A stretch of DNA of 64,000 nt. Source: Chaenocephalus aceratus. Lineage: Eukaryota; Chordata; Actinopteri; Perciformes; Channichthyidae. The position numbers were made by a program, and so were the translations under genes. Below the pieces are notes generated by a model. That model saw only the letters and a program-made list of their open reading frames with translations, had not been told where the DNA came from and did no database searches. Location: NCBI GenBank assembly GCA_023974075.1, contig JAMFTG010000650.1, positions 1 to 64,000 on the forward strand. The letters run 5' to 3'. Below are positions 36,965-47,408 of this stretch, piece after piece (the first letter of the stretch is position 1; each line of letters begins with the position of its first letter).

Positions 36965-37068
36965 TTAAGATAAGAGATAAGACAAGATAGTACTTTATTG
37001 ATCCCAATCTGGGAAATGGTTGTGTTGCAGCAGCCGCATATGAGACGTGGCATTGTACAATACTAACT
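36965..37068. mobile_element. LINE-type 3' fragment
   Basis: AAGATAAGAGATAAGACAAG followed by TACTTTATTGATCCCAATCTG, a common retroposon 3' end in teleosts. It starts about 40 bp after the exon 8 donor and is directly followed by the hAT insertion. Confidence 0.55.
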
Positions 37069-37887
37069 TCTTAAAGTAGAGATGTCCCGATCCGATCACG
37101 TGATCGGGGATCGGAGCCGATCACGTGATTTTCAAAAAATCGGGGATCGGAAGAAAAATCGGGGATCGGATTTTATTTTTTTATAATTTCTTTTTTATTT
37201 ATTTAATGTTACAAAACAAAAATGACCATGTTCACGTCTTAAAGTCATCCTGAGGACTTAGTTTTGGTTTAAAATGACACAACATCATGTATGTGTTGCT
37301 TTCTTTGGGCTTGCTTTCAGACCTGCTTATTCTCTGAAATCTGGCAACAGAGTGGGCGCAGTGTCTAATAGTAGCAGCAAGCTAACGAGAGGCTACGTTC
37401 AGCTGGTGGCTCGGGAGTCGGGACAGAGAAAATTTCAGGAGTTTGGAAGTATTATAAAATTGAAAGCGAAGGCAGTGTAACAGCCAGATGCAATGTTTGC
37501 AAGGCAGAGGTTCCGCGTGGTGGAAAGAACAGAGCTACGTTCAACACGACCAATCTAATACGCCACCTGAGAAACAAACACCATCAACAACACGGCGAGT
37601 ACACAGCGGCCACTCAGGTAACGGCACTGAAGCAACCGACACTTTCAGAGGCTTTCAAAAGGAAAGAGAAACGGCCCCAGAACAGAGAAAAGGCCAACAC
37701 AATAACAGCCAAGATAGCTGAATTCATCGCGTTGGACGACCAGCCGTTATCTGTTACCTTTTCTTTCTCTTAATGCATTGCATAAAGATCGGATCGGGAA
37801 AAATCGGTATCGGCAGATTGTCAAAATCAAATGATCGGAATCGGATCGGGAGCAAAAAAAGGTGATCGGGACATCCCTATCTTAAAG
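37069..37887 (+). mobile_element. hAT (ZBED-type) element with perfect TSD
   Basis: The element spans 37077-37879 between TCTTAAAG copies (37069-37076, 37880-37887). Termini are TAGAGATGTCCCGATC and, on the other strand, TAGGGATGTCCCGATCAC, with many subterminal GATCGG motifs. At 803 bp it keeps only the first part of a transposase gene (37441-37773), so it is an internally deleted, non-autonomous copy. Confidence 0.88.
37441..37773 (+). pseudogene. BED zinc-finger remnant of a hAT transposase
   Basis: An open frame without its own ATG reads VWKYYKIE, then CNVC, then a spacer and HLRNKHH, which is the BED zinc-finger pattern (aromatic pair, C-x2-C, H-x4-5-H), continuing to KQPTLSEAFKRK and a stop at 37771-37773. 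BED fingers bind DNA at the N-terminus of hAT transposases and domesticated ZBED proteins. The dimerisation and catalytic parts are missing, so it is a truncated relic and not a host ZBED gene. Confidence 0.8.
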
Positions 37888-38440
37888 TGTTCCACTCACT
37901 TCTGGAAATCTATTCCTCAATTCCTTCGCGTTTTCCCCAAATGTATAACTGCTGCCGATTGCCACCAATGTTGTTTTTTTACTGCTAGCAAAGTGGTCAA
38001 TGGTATGGCCAATTTCTGATATGATTGACAGTTAACTACCCACTGGTTTAACACATTGACCATGACGTTAATACGGGTTCTTTAAACATCAGTAGAGGTG
38101 CTGTGGGATTCTGAGACGTCGTGTCATTAATGTAGAAATAGGGCGGACAGGAACCAGTTTTTCCCAACAGTCCAACCCTGACCCTAAGAGTCTTCTGTTT
38201 GACATGTCTTTCCAAAACTACTCTAGATTAATATTTCCATCACGTTTACTTTGACGTAGTTCCCCTCCCCCACTTATACGTCCCCATTGGACGGATTAAT
38301 CTGTCATGGAGAGTATTTATCTTTCTGCTCGACCTCAATTTTTGTTTCTGTTCTGTTGAGGACTTATGCGGCTGCTTCGGATTTGGTTTGGTTTGTTGTC
38401 TTCTTAGGAAACAGCTACAGGTCTTGCATGCTGACAGACT

Positions 38441-38505
<65 letters not shown>

Positions 38506-39493
38506 AGCAGAGCCAGATGTGGAAAAAGCGATGAAGTCAGTCGTGCCCCCGCTCAGCGTATTGTAAACACATCCCAGAGTATCCGGGCGGGAAACGCAGC
38601 CTCATGAATAGTCAGATATATCAGAGCGAATACTCTTTCACTTCACCTTCTTTCTCTTTCTCACAAAGGCCCACTGGTGGTCCCACGGGGTGATTAGCCT
38701 CCTCTAAAGGGCTTTGTGTTGCGAAGAAAGAGCCGAACAAACCACCAATGTTTGACCCTAATTGTCTTTTCTCCAGGGAGCTGCCTGAATAGCCGTAACT
38801 AACAACTTCTCAAACACAGTCCCTACTTTTGTCTGTATTTGTTTTATTGCCTCCATGGATGCAACAGGCATGGCACCAGGGTTCACAGGGGTCCATAATG
38901 TCTGAGCGAAGTGGCTGTTACTGTTCTTAAACCTTGCTACCTTTGCTTTAAAGATTACAGGAAGTATAGATGAATAAATAGTCTGTCAGTCCAGTCATTG
39001 TTTCGCTCCAGAGAAAGAAATGTTTTAGTCTCTGGAAGCCGAACACTGTATTGGCTTGACAAGGTTCAGAAACATTTCTTGAATCGAGGAAACTTGTGAC
39101 TTTTTAATTGGATTTTTACGATTAAAATCATGATATTATTCATGTGGTTTGGCCAAGTTACGATACAGCTGCTTTATTGGAGTGTAGTGCTGCACCAAAT
39201 GGTTGTTTTCGCTATCGCTGGTCTTTGTAATAAACCGTTTTTGTCTCTAAAATGTCCAAAACTAAGCGTGGCTTGTTTTGTGGTCGATCAACACTCAAAG
39301 TTACTCAGTTTACATAATATCGATTTGGGAAAGTGTCAAACCCTGTCAATGGAATATATATTTTTTTTAAAGTTACAAAAACTGTTGGTACATTAATTAT
39401 CTCTGGGTCGACTCTGTTTCGCTACTAGAGCAAGAAATACCTCTTTATTATCTGCGTTTTGTACTCATATGTCCGTGTCCTGTTGTTTTCCAG
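37888..39493 (+). other. vcan: vcan intron 8, remainder
   Basis: Contains a (CA)n at about 38444-38502. No exon or element end is otherwise recognised. It ends in TGTTGTTTTCCAG. Confidence 0.5.
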
Positions 39494-39663
39494 TGGACGA
39501 CATCCTGAACATCTTGAGCCGGCCTCAGTCTCAGTTCGATCAGATCACACAGTTCTCTCAGATGAGCGGTGAAGGTGGGCAGGGCAGCGGAGACTCCCAT
39601 CCCTTCGACGTTTCTCCCATCAACCTGCCTCCAACCGTCAGATTCATCAACGGAAAACATCAG
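39494..39663 (+). CDS. vcan: vcan exon 9: end of GAG-alpha-like region
   Basis: A 170-bp exon (phase 1 in, phase 0 out), residues about 690-746: VDDILNILSRPQSQFDQ, a Ser-Gly site in SGEGGQGSGDSHPF, then NLPPTVRFINGKHQ. The final FINGK-H-Q motif and the phase-0 junction correspond to the end of mammalian VCAN exon 7, just before GAG-beta. If GAG-beta (45134 on) is skipped the phases do not match EGF1 directly, as the next exon starts in phase 1; the isoform repertoire may therefore differ. Donor CATCAG|GTATTG. Confidence 0.85.
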
Positions 39664-39672
39664 GTATTGTCC

Positions 39673-40345
39673 AGAGGAGGAAGAAGTACTCAGATCGTCT
39701 ACTTGAGTCAAGTAGAAGTACTCAGATCTTGTAGTTGAGTAAAAGTAGAAGTACTCAGATTTGTAGTTGAAAAGTAGAAGTACTCAGGTCGTCTACTTGA
39801 GTCAAAGTAGAAGTACTCAGATCTTGTAGTTGAGTAAAAGTAGAGTACTCAGATCTTGTAGTTGATAAAAGTAGAAGTACTCAGATCGTCTACTTGAGTC
39901 AAACTAGAAGTACTCAGATCTTGTACTTGAGTAAAAGTGAAGTACTCAGGTCGTCTACTTGAGTCAAAGTAGAAGTACTCAGATCGTCTACTTGAGTCAA
40001 AGTAGAAGTACTCAGATCGTCTACTTGAGTCAAAGTAGAATACTCAGATCTTGTAGTTGAGTAAAAGTAGAAGTACTCAGATCGTCTACTTGAGTCAAAG
40101 TAGAAGTACTCAGATCTTGTACTTGAGTCAAAGTAGAAGTACTCAGATCTTGTAGTTGAGTAAAGAATAGAAGTACTCAGATCGTCTACTTGAGTAAAGT
40201 AGTGAAGTACTCAGATCTTGTAGTTGAGTAAAAGTAGAAGTACTCAGATCTTGTAGTTGAGTCAAAGTAGAAGTACTCAGATCGTCTACTTGAGTCAAAG
40301 TAGAAGTACTCAGATCTTGTAGTTGAGTAAAAGTAGAAGTACCAG
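39673..40345. repeat. 33-bp minisatellite (copy B)
   Basis: About 20 copies of the same 33-bp unit as at 30470-31150, reverse complemented (AGTAGAAGTACTCAGATC and TTGAGT), with frequent small indels. Confidence 0.93.
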
Positions 40346-40432
40346 AATGTAGGAATACTCTATTACAGTGAAAGTCCTGCATTCAAAATATTCCTCAAGT
40401 ATAAGCAGAAAAGTATTCTCATCAAAATATAG

Positions 40433-43040
40433 TTAACCTGTTAAGCTTATCGGGCTTTTTTTTCACGAAACTGTGTCTCAGGGCTTCTTAAAATGTAATA
40501 AACGATGAATGTGTCATACTCACTTAACGGGAAGAAACTAAGCTAACTGACGATATGAACAATGTTTACCGAAACAGAACACAAGTCTCACAAGAAGCGT
40601 CTAAATGAGCCCTGAGCGAAAAAATGCTAACGCACTTAGCACAGAACTCCAGGTATAAATCGATCGATATACTTATCGGATCTGCACAAGCACAAGCGTT
40701 GCTAGCAAGCTGAGATTCCACAGATTCTAGAAATATAAGTATCATCACTGAGCGATCAGAGCTCGCGACAGGGGAAGCAAAACCAGACAACATACAACGT
40801 AGCTTTAGGTAGCAAAACACAGCTCACCTTTTGCTGCTATTCTGATCAAAAGTCGTGTTCAATGGCATTAAAACGAGAGAAACGCGGCGGAAGGTTCATC
40901 CATAGCTTAATCCATAGCTTAATCCAATGTCTGTCACTTTGAAAAAATTATTGATAGTCCATAATTCAATTTGTATGTCAAAAAAAAGTTTTCATATTAG
41001 CTGCTAATGATAGCTTCCAGAGTGTATGACAGCTTCCTGTTTTGGGTATTCTGGCTACTGTCACTCTGATTCCTTATTTGGTAACCTGTGTGTGTGTATG
41101 TGGAACTTCCCCTCGATTCCATTGGCTCTAACGGTTAAAAAGACGTGTCAATCATCAAAATCGACCAAGGGGGGCCAGAGATAGGTCAAAACAGAGTTAC
41201 AGTAATGTATTACTAAACAAAGTAACGACTCGACTCCCAATATTAATTGAAATGATTTTATTGACCTAAAAATTATCGTATTTCTTCCGCTAAGAAAAAT
41301 AAAAACTCCGTTCCACGGCGCACCGACGGCTGGAACTGCGACAACAACAACTTTACGGCAGCACCGTCCATCTCTGTTCACAGTTTCTGATCCACTAACA
41401 AGCCCTTAAACTCTGCAGAGCCCATACCGTGTTCCTGTTAAGCCCCTGTCACACTGTGCCGAAATTGACACACGAATATGGAATTGTGAATTTCGCACGA
41501 AGATGGCCCCGAACCACACGAAGGCAACATTTAAGACATACAACTACAACGAAAGTAACACAAACAATTATGTTACAGTACTATGATACTGTACTGATAT
41601 CTTCAGACTTTGTTCTTTACTTTATCCGTCTTTATATGTAGAAAATATTAAGTTTTCTCCGTCATGTTGTTTCCATAGCAACAACAACTTCCTGTCAACT
41701 CGCCTTCAAAATAATATATTATATCCTTTTCAGTTTCACAGAACACAAATTGGGTTGTTTACATGATATGTTTACATGATTTTGTTGTGCAATAAAACAA
41801 CCCGATGGACCCACGATAAAGGGAACGTTCAAATTCGGCTGTGATCGTAGCATCGGGCCGTTCGTGAGGGCATCGAAGCCATCGTGTGACCGCCGGTGGA
41901 GTTTCTCAGGCTCCAGCAGCAACTTCGTGAGCGGTGGCAAAATCTTTGGCATGCCAACAAATAGCCGAAGGACCTGGAGAAGGTTCATTTTCGTGTTGAA
42001 TTCGTGTGTCCATGTCGCCCTTCGTAAGGCCATCGTGAGGGCATCGTGTTATCATCGGTGCCATCGGGCATTCGCCCCGATCAGAGTGAGGGCGAATGCA
42101 CCGATGATAACACGAAGATGACACGACTTGACAAGATGCCCTCACGAGTGCCTTACGAAGTTGCCGCTCACGAAGTTGCTGCCGGAGCCTGAGAAACTCC
42201 ACCGGCGGTCATACGATGGCTTCGATGCCCTCACGAACGGCCCGATGCTACGATCACAGCCGAATTTGAATATTTCCTTTATCGTGTCCATCGGGTGTCA
42301 ATTTCGGGAGAGTGTGACGGGGGCTTTAGTGTTCACTTCTTGTCTGTCTTCTTCTGTTCATTTATCTGACGTCCAGCGCTCCGTCTTTTACCCTCTTTTC
42401 CTTTCTCTTTCTTGATCCTCCTTAGCAACGGAATTGGCCAATTAGAATCGAGTATTCAACTAAGCCTTGTAATAAAAGTTGTCGGTAGCCTTAAGGGCAT
42501 ACACAGTTGCTGCACTAAACTACATTATAGCATTTAAAATACCTAGCCATGATGTTGCGGTTATTTTGGTGAAAGTAACTCAAAGTAATATTAAAGTAGT
42601 TTAACTCATTACATTTCAGAGACAGTAATATTGTAATGTAACTTATTACTTAAAAAAGACAGTAATAAGTCATGTGTACTGTATTACATTTTGGAAGTAA
42701 CTTGCCCAACACTGATACAGGGTACTTATGATATGTCATAGTTTGGATTACTAAAGCTTTCAGTCTACTAACCCATCATTCCAGGGGGTGTTCACTATAC
42801 AGTAAGTAATGTTTGTTTTTTTGGACGGACACAATAATTAAAAAATGGTCAATCTGAATTTACTTTAAGATAAAAAACATCTATATTGATTCTGACTCTT
42901 CTACATCCAACTCACAGGTTTATCATTGCTTTGAGAAAAAAGATTATTAATGTAACCCTTTTAGAAGTTATGGTAATTTGTTCTGGGAATGTCATGTTCG
43001 AGCCTGAGACCTGAAAACAGGCTCGGGCTCAACAGGTTAA
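40433..43040. mobile_element. TTAA-flanked DNA element, interrupted
   Basis: TTAA at both ends, with termini CCTGTTAAGCTTATCGGGC and, on the other strand, CCTGTTGAGCCCGAGC. piggyBac- or Kolobok-like by target site. It contains the inverted-terminus element at about 41438-42336. No intact transposase was recognised. Confidence 0.65.
41438..42336. mobile_element. 0.9-kb TIR element, CCCCTGTCACACTGT family (copy 1)
   Basis: Termini AAGCCCCTGTCACACTGTGC and, on the other strand, AAAGCCCCCGTCACACT share about 30 bp including CCGAAATTGAC. The right part has internal inverted sequences (GATGATAACACGA and relatives). A reverse-oriented, closely similar copy is at 53531-54445. No protein was recognised. 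Confidence 0.8.
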
Positions 43041-43127
43041 AGTAGCGACAGTGAAAGTAGTCGTTGGTCCATTTCAGAATAATATATATGATGTGTTTTA
43101 TAATGATTGATCATGAAAGTGTTCTCA

Positions 43128-44236
43128 AAGCTGGTGAAGGAGCAGCTAGTCTGAAGTACTTTGTAGACTGCAGGGTAGCTGGTGAAGGAGCAGCTAGTCT
43201 GAAGTACTTTGTAGACTGCAGGGTAGCTGGTGAAGGTGCAGCTAGTCTGAAGTACTTTGTAGACTGCAGGGTAGCTGGTGAAGGTGCAGCTAGTCTGAAG
43301 TACTTTGTAGACTGCAGGGTAGCTGGTGAAGGTGCAGCTAGTCTGAAGTACTTTGTAGACTGCAGGGTAGCTGGTGAAGGTGCAGCTAGTCTGAAGTACT
43401 TTGTAGACTGCAGGGTAGCTGGTGAAGGTGCAGCTAGTCTGAAGTACTTTGTAGACTGCAGGGTAGCTGGTGAAGGTGCAGCTAGTCTGAAGTACTTTGT
43501 AGACTGCAGGGTAGCTGGTGGAGGTGCAGCTAGTCTGAAGTACTTTGTAGACTGCAGGGTAGCTGGTGGAGGTGCAGCTAGTCTGAAGTACTTTGTAGAC
43601 TGCAGGGTAGCTGGTGAAGGTGCAGCTAGTCTGAAGTACTTTGTAGACTGCAGGGTAGCTGGTGAAGGTGCAGCTAGTCTGAAGTACTTTGTAGACTGCA
43701 GGGTAGCTGGTGAAGGTGCTAGTCTGAAGTACTTTGTAGACTGCAGGGTAGCTGGTGGAGGTGCAGCTAGTCTGAAGTACTTTGTAGACTGCAGGGTAGC
43801 TGGTGAAGGTGCAGCTAGTCTGAAGTACTTTGTAGACTGCAGGGTAGCTTGGTGGAGGTGCAGCTAGTCTGAAGTACTTTGTAGACTGCAGGGTAGCTGG
43901 TGAAGGTGCAGCTAGTCTGAGTACTTTGTAGACTGCAGGGTAGCTGGTGAAGGTGCAGCTAGTCTGAAGTACTTTGTAGACTGCAGGGTAGCTGGTGGAG
44001 GTGCAGCTAGTCTGAAGTACTTTGTAGACTGCAGGGTAGCTGGTGGAGGTGCAGCTAGTCTGAAGTACTTTGTAGACTGCAGGGTAGCTGGTGAAGGTGC
44101 CGCTAGTCTGAAGTACTTTGTAGACTGCAGGGTAGCTGGTGAAGGTGCAGCTAGTCTGAAGTACTTTGTAGACTGCAGGGTAGCTGGTGAGGTGCAGCTA
44201 GTCTGAAGTACTTTGTAGACTGCAGGGTAGCTGGTG
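43128..44236. repeat. 48-bp minisatellite
   Basis: About 23 copies of a 48-bp unit with GTAGCTGGTGAAGGTGCAGC and CTGAAGTACTTTGTAGACTG. Flanking sequence (CAGAATAATATATATGATGTG on the left, AATACATGTAGTGGAGGAGAAG on the right) belongs to the same hAT-type element, so one internal segment has been amplified. 48 is divisible by three, giving a spurious + strand frame. Confidence 0.96.
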
Positions 44237-44398
44237 GATTTACTCCAGGTGGAACTAAAGTCTGATTCAACACTTGATTAGATTTCACATCATTCATCCA
44301 CATCTGTGAAGTAACTAAAAGTATTAAATACATGTAGTGGAGGAGAAGTACACATCTGAACTGGATTGGAGTAGAAGTACAGAGTCGCATAACATGAG

Positions 44399-45012
44399 GG
44401 GCGTTCACACCGAGCTCTTTTCCCACAATAGTTCATGAGAACTCTTTTAGTTCTGATGAACTAAGCAGATCGCGTTCACACCGCAATGAGTCCCTGGGGG
44501 AGGATTAGGCAAATGAAGCCGCTGACGTCTCTTCTTCTTCTTCTTCTCTTCTTCTTCTTCTTCTTCTTCTTCTTCTTCTTCTTCTTCTGCTTTGGGTTTA
44601 CTGGCAGGCCGCAAACCACTTCACGGCGTATACTTCCGCCCGGAGTCCCCGGAGTTGGGGAAGGCTTCAGTAGAAGCTGCTGGGAGTCCCAGCAGCTTCT
44701 ACTGAAGCCTTCCGAGTAAATCTCCAGAACGCCGACACCTCCTCGTCTCCACCGCTCCCATGTTTTATTTTGTGTTGCCATAAGTTAGTCTCTCTGCGTT
44801 TCTGCGCGGGGCTAATGCTAATAATGCTAATGCGAGGATAATAAAATGGCGGCTTCACAAAACTTTTTGGGAGTTTTACGGGGTCAAGGAACCTTGGAAC
44901 CTTTTTCTCCCACGAAAGCCCCTGCTGTCTTTTTGGTGTGAACGCAAATATATCTGAGTTCTGATGAAAGTAACTGAGTTCTGGGAAAAGTACTCCGGTG
45001 TGAACGCGCCAA
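44399..45012. mobile_element. TIR element, GCGTTCACAC family (second copy)
   Basis: Termini GGGGCGTTCACACCGAG and, on the other strand, GGCGCGTTCACACCGGAG. It shares its interior with 2182-2849, including the perfect 27-bp-arm palindrome (44659-44713). It carries an expanded CTT tract (about 44530-44588). It interrupts the hAT-type transposon, whose sequence continues at 45013. Confidence 0.8.
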
Positions 45013-45133
45013 TGGAAATACTCATGAAAAGTACAAGTAAATGTTTTTAGTTACTTTACACCACTGCTACCGTCGGTACATTAGAGTACTAAGACCCATG
45101 TTTTTAATCGTCTGTATTTTCGGATGCTTTCAG

Positions 45134-46132
45134 GTGAAATTTGAGTCTGAGCTGCCAGAGGAAGCCAGAGGAGATCAGTTCGAGACGGCCACACCTGTTC
45201 AGGTAGACGAGGTGGACCATGAAGAAGGGACAGAGAACGAGAACTTGTCTCCTTTTGACTACACGATAGAAATACCAAGTGAAGAAACGCCAACAGAAAC
45301 ACCAAGTGAAGAAACACCAACAAAGGACAGCAGCGATGCATCCGTGGATTCCGACGTCAAAACCCAAGAACCAGGCGATCAGACGGCAACAAGATCCACC
45401 TCCACGTTCAAACCGAAGCTCCCCGTCTCATCTCCAGCGACCTCAACACCATCTTCCCCCTTCTCTGTTCCCCAGCCTCCCACTAAAGGGGTTTCAACCT
45501 TCGACGATACAGAAGGATCGGCAAGTCGCGGCACCGATGACGAGTCTCAGGAAGGATCCGCGGACGACGTTTCGTCATTGGGAAGCCAATCTCGAGGCGT
45601 GACGGATGAGACGGAAATCGGCGGGACGGAGCCTCCTACAACTTCGATCCCAGATGAACCATCCCAGAAAACAACAACCACAAAGACCGACATCGAGGAC
45701 TCCGAAGGGTCCGCATCGGGAGAAGACGAATCTTCGGGACAAGACCCACCGGAGATGTCTTCTACCCAGAAACCTCAACCTGTGGACGCAGAAGCTCCTT
45801 TGGTTTTCCCGGCTGTAGACGTGGTGACAGATGCAGGATCAGGTGCGGAACAGATGTCCGGAGAGGGGGACGTTACTGGGGAAAAGGGTGGTCCTTTTGA
45901 CCCCCTTTCAGAGGTCACAGTTACGGTTTTACCACATGTTGCAGCCGTGACTTTTGCAGACCGAACCGCAAACAGAAAGGACACGACCTCAGAAGTTACC
46001 ACCCCGAAACGGTCCACCGCAAACGATAACAAACATCTCGCCTCAAAGTCTTCATCCACAACGCCTGAAAACCTAACCCCAACCACCACCAAGCGGCAGA
46101 ATACTTTTTTACCTGCCAGAACCTCAGGAGCA
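45134..46132 (+). CDS. vcan: vcan exon 10a: GAG-beta-like region, main part
   Basis: 999 bp in phase 0, about residues 747-1079. It starts VKFESELPEEARGDQFETATP, which aligns with the start of versican GAG-beta, including the Glu-Ala bond cut by ADAMTS proteases. The rest is acidic and Ser/Thr/Pro-rich with many Ser-Gly sites for chondroitin sulfate (DSEGSASGEDESSGQD, AGSGAEQMSGEGD). A pair of SEETPTETP units is repeated. Mammalian GAG-beta is one exon of about 5 kb; this one is far shorter. The end is set at GGAGCA|GTGAGT, a strong donor in phase 0 followed by a CA microsatellite and retroposon tail, because reading on gives only HTHT repeats and a stop. Confidence 0.82.
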
Positions 46133-46140
46133 GTGAGTGA

Positions 46141-46204
<64 letters not shown>

Positions 46205-46461
46205 TTTATTGATATACTAATATATACTGGCATATACAGTATGTATTGTGTTATGCTGTTGTGCCACATGTATTGTTTCTTTTTGTTTATTCTGTTATAA
46301 CGCCTTGTGAGGAATGCTTTGGCAATACTATGTTTAAAATGTATACAATAAAGCGCTTTGTATTGTATTTTATTGTCAATCAAGTCAAATTCCTCGTATG
46401 TGTCAACCTACCTGGTAAAAACCTGATTCTGATTCTGATTCTGTCTCAATTCCCGACGAAG
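46133..46461 (+). mobile_element. CA repeat and retroposon tail inside GAG-beta, probable new intron
   Basis: (CA)n at about 46141-46202 is followed by AT-rich sequence, AATAAAGCGCTTTGTATTG and a tail ending ACCTGATTCTGATTCTG, the 3' end of a teleost LINE/SINE. Coding repeats of the same family flank it on both sides. It begins GTGAGT and can end at an AG in CCCGACGAAGCAG, in matching phase 0, so it can be spliced out. Confidence 0.65.
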
Positions 46462-46997
46462 CAGACCACCACAGATGATAAGAAACATCCATATCTTACG
46501 TCCAAGTCTTCATCCACGACCCCTGAAGACCACGACCCAACCACCACCAAGTTCGCAGACGAAGCAGACCACCACATGATAAGAAACATCCATATCTTAC
46601 ATCCAAGTCTTCATCCACGACCCCTGAAGACCACGACCCAACCACCACCAAGTATTCGCAGACGAAGCAGACCACCACAGAAGATAAGAACATGCAGATC
46701 TTACATCCAAGTCTTCGTCCACGACCCCTGAAGACCACGCCTCCAAGACGAAGCAGACCACCACGAGCTCCACGCAGCCCTTGTACACTTTCGATCGTCT
46801 CACCCACTCCGTCCCTGAGTGGGCTCTGACCCCTGACCCCGCTGCCACCCCTCTACCAGAGGATGACTTTGTGGATTACGATAAAGAGTCGGCCCCTGTT
46901 CTGCTGGAGGTTCGGCCCCCGAAAGCAGAAGAGATCCGGACCACGGAGCAGCCGGAGAACGCTCACCCTGTGGACGTCAGCACCGTGGACGTGAGAG
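46462..46997 (+). CDS. vcan: vcan exon 10b: GAG-beta-like region, end, with frame-breaking indels
   Basis: It resumes in phase with QTTTDDKKHPYLTSKSSSTTPED, a repeat of a unit seen before the insertion (KSSSTTPENLTPTTTK). Three diverged copies of this ~100-bp unit follow. Compared with each other they lack 2 bases at about 46548, 2 at about 46576 and 1 at about 46688, a net loss of five, so no single frame runs through. The end is clearly coding in the right frame (QPLYTFDRLTHSVPEWALTP, PEDDFVDYDKES, HPVDVSTVDVRG) and leaves in phase 1 at AGAG|GTACGT. Counting the five bases, the exon lengths fit. Real damage, an alternative acceptor such as TCCAAG|TCT (46711), or consensus errors are all possible. 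Confidence 0.65.
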
Positions 46998-47197
46998 GTA
47001 CGTGGGCCTGCTTATTGGTGTTAACTTTACAGCAGCTTATTTCAATTCAAATTCAAAGGCTTCGTTGTCATATTCACATAAGCTTCAGTGTAGCAATGCA
47101 GATGAAATGCTTCTGACCTGAGCTCCTCCAACAGCTTTCAAAATTCATGAGTTGATCGAAAAACCGTCTTTCTTGGACTTTTTCTGTATCCACGTAG
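46998..47197 (+). other. vcan: short vcan intron with retroposon fragment
   Basis: 200 bp, with a LINE-type fragment (TTCAATTCAAATTCAAAGGC and on) at about 47040-47110. It ends CCACGTAG. Confidence 0.6.
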
Positions 47198-47311
47198 ATC
47201 TCCTGCCATGCACGACCAACGTGTGTCAGAACGGCGGCAGCTGCTACAGAAGAAACACACAGAATATGTGTGTGTGTGCACCTGGATTCGCCGGGCCGCT
47301 CTGTGAAGCAG
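47198..47311 (+). CDS. vcan: vcan exon 11: EGF-like module 1
   Basis: 114 bp, phase 1 to phase 1, residues about 1260-1297: DLLPCTTNVCQNGGSCYRR, NMCVCAPGFAGPLC. Six cysteines with the EGF spacing form three disulfides. It lacks the D-x-D/N-E calcium motif of the second module. It starts the C-terminal G3 globule, which has roles in cell growth signalling and ligand binding. The 114-bp length equals the lectican EGF exons. Donor GCAG|GTATGC. Confidence 0.93.
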
Positions 47312-47408
47312 GTATGCACACACACAGAGCCATGCTTATGTATTTAAACTAACCACATCGACCCCGCGCTGACAGATGGAAGGTAACGGCTGGTTTGTGT
47401 GTCTGCAG

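Larger units (their letters stand above)
39673..45067. mobile_element. hAT-type transposon with nested insertions and internal arrays
   Basis: It begins CAGAGGAGGAAGAAGTACTC just 9 bp after the exon 9 end and finishes GTTACTTTACACCACTG, the two ends of a common teleost element of about 1 kb. Inside it, in order: a 33-bp array (39673-40345), a TTAA-flanked element (40433-43040) that itself holds another element (about 41438-42336), a 48-bp array (about 43128-44236) and a GCGTTCACAC element (about 44399-45012). Host-element sequence resumes after each insertion. Flanks GTATTGTC and CTACCGTC match at 5 of 8 bases, possibly a decayed target duplication. Confidence 0.7.

Noticed and set aside
37441..37773. 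A host ZBED gene or vcan exon
   Set aside because: It sits between hAT termini with a perfect 8-bp duplication and lacks the rest of the protein, so it is a transposon remnant.
43064..43867. 267-codon frame with VAGEGAASLKYFVDCR repeats
   Set aside because: Translation of the 48-bp array inside a transposon within an intron; no splice or start context.
46141..46300. Continuation of GAG-beta through the HTHT stretch
   Set aside because: The frame reads only CA-repeat histidine/threonine and ends at a stop; coding repeats resume beyond the retroposon tail in matching phase.
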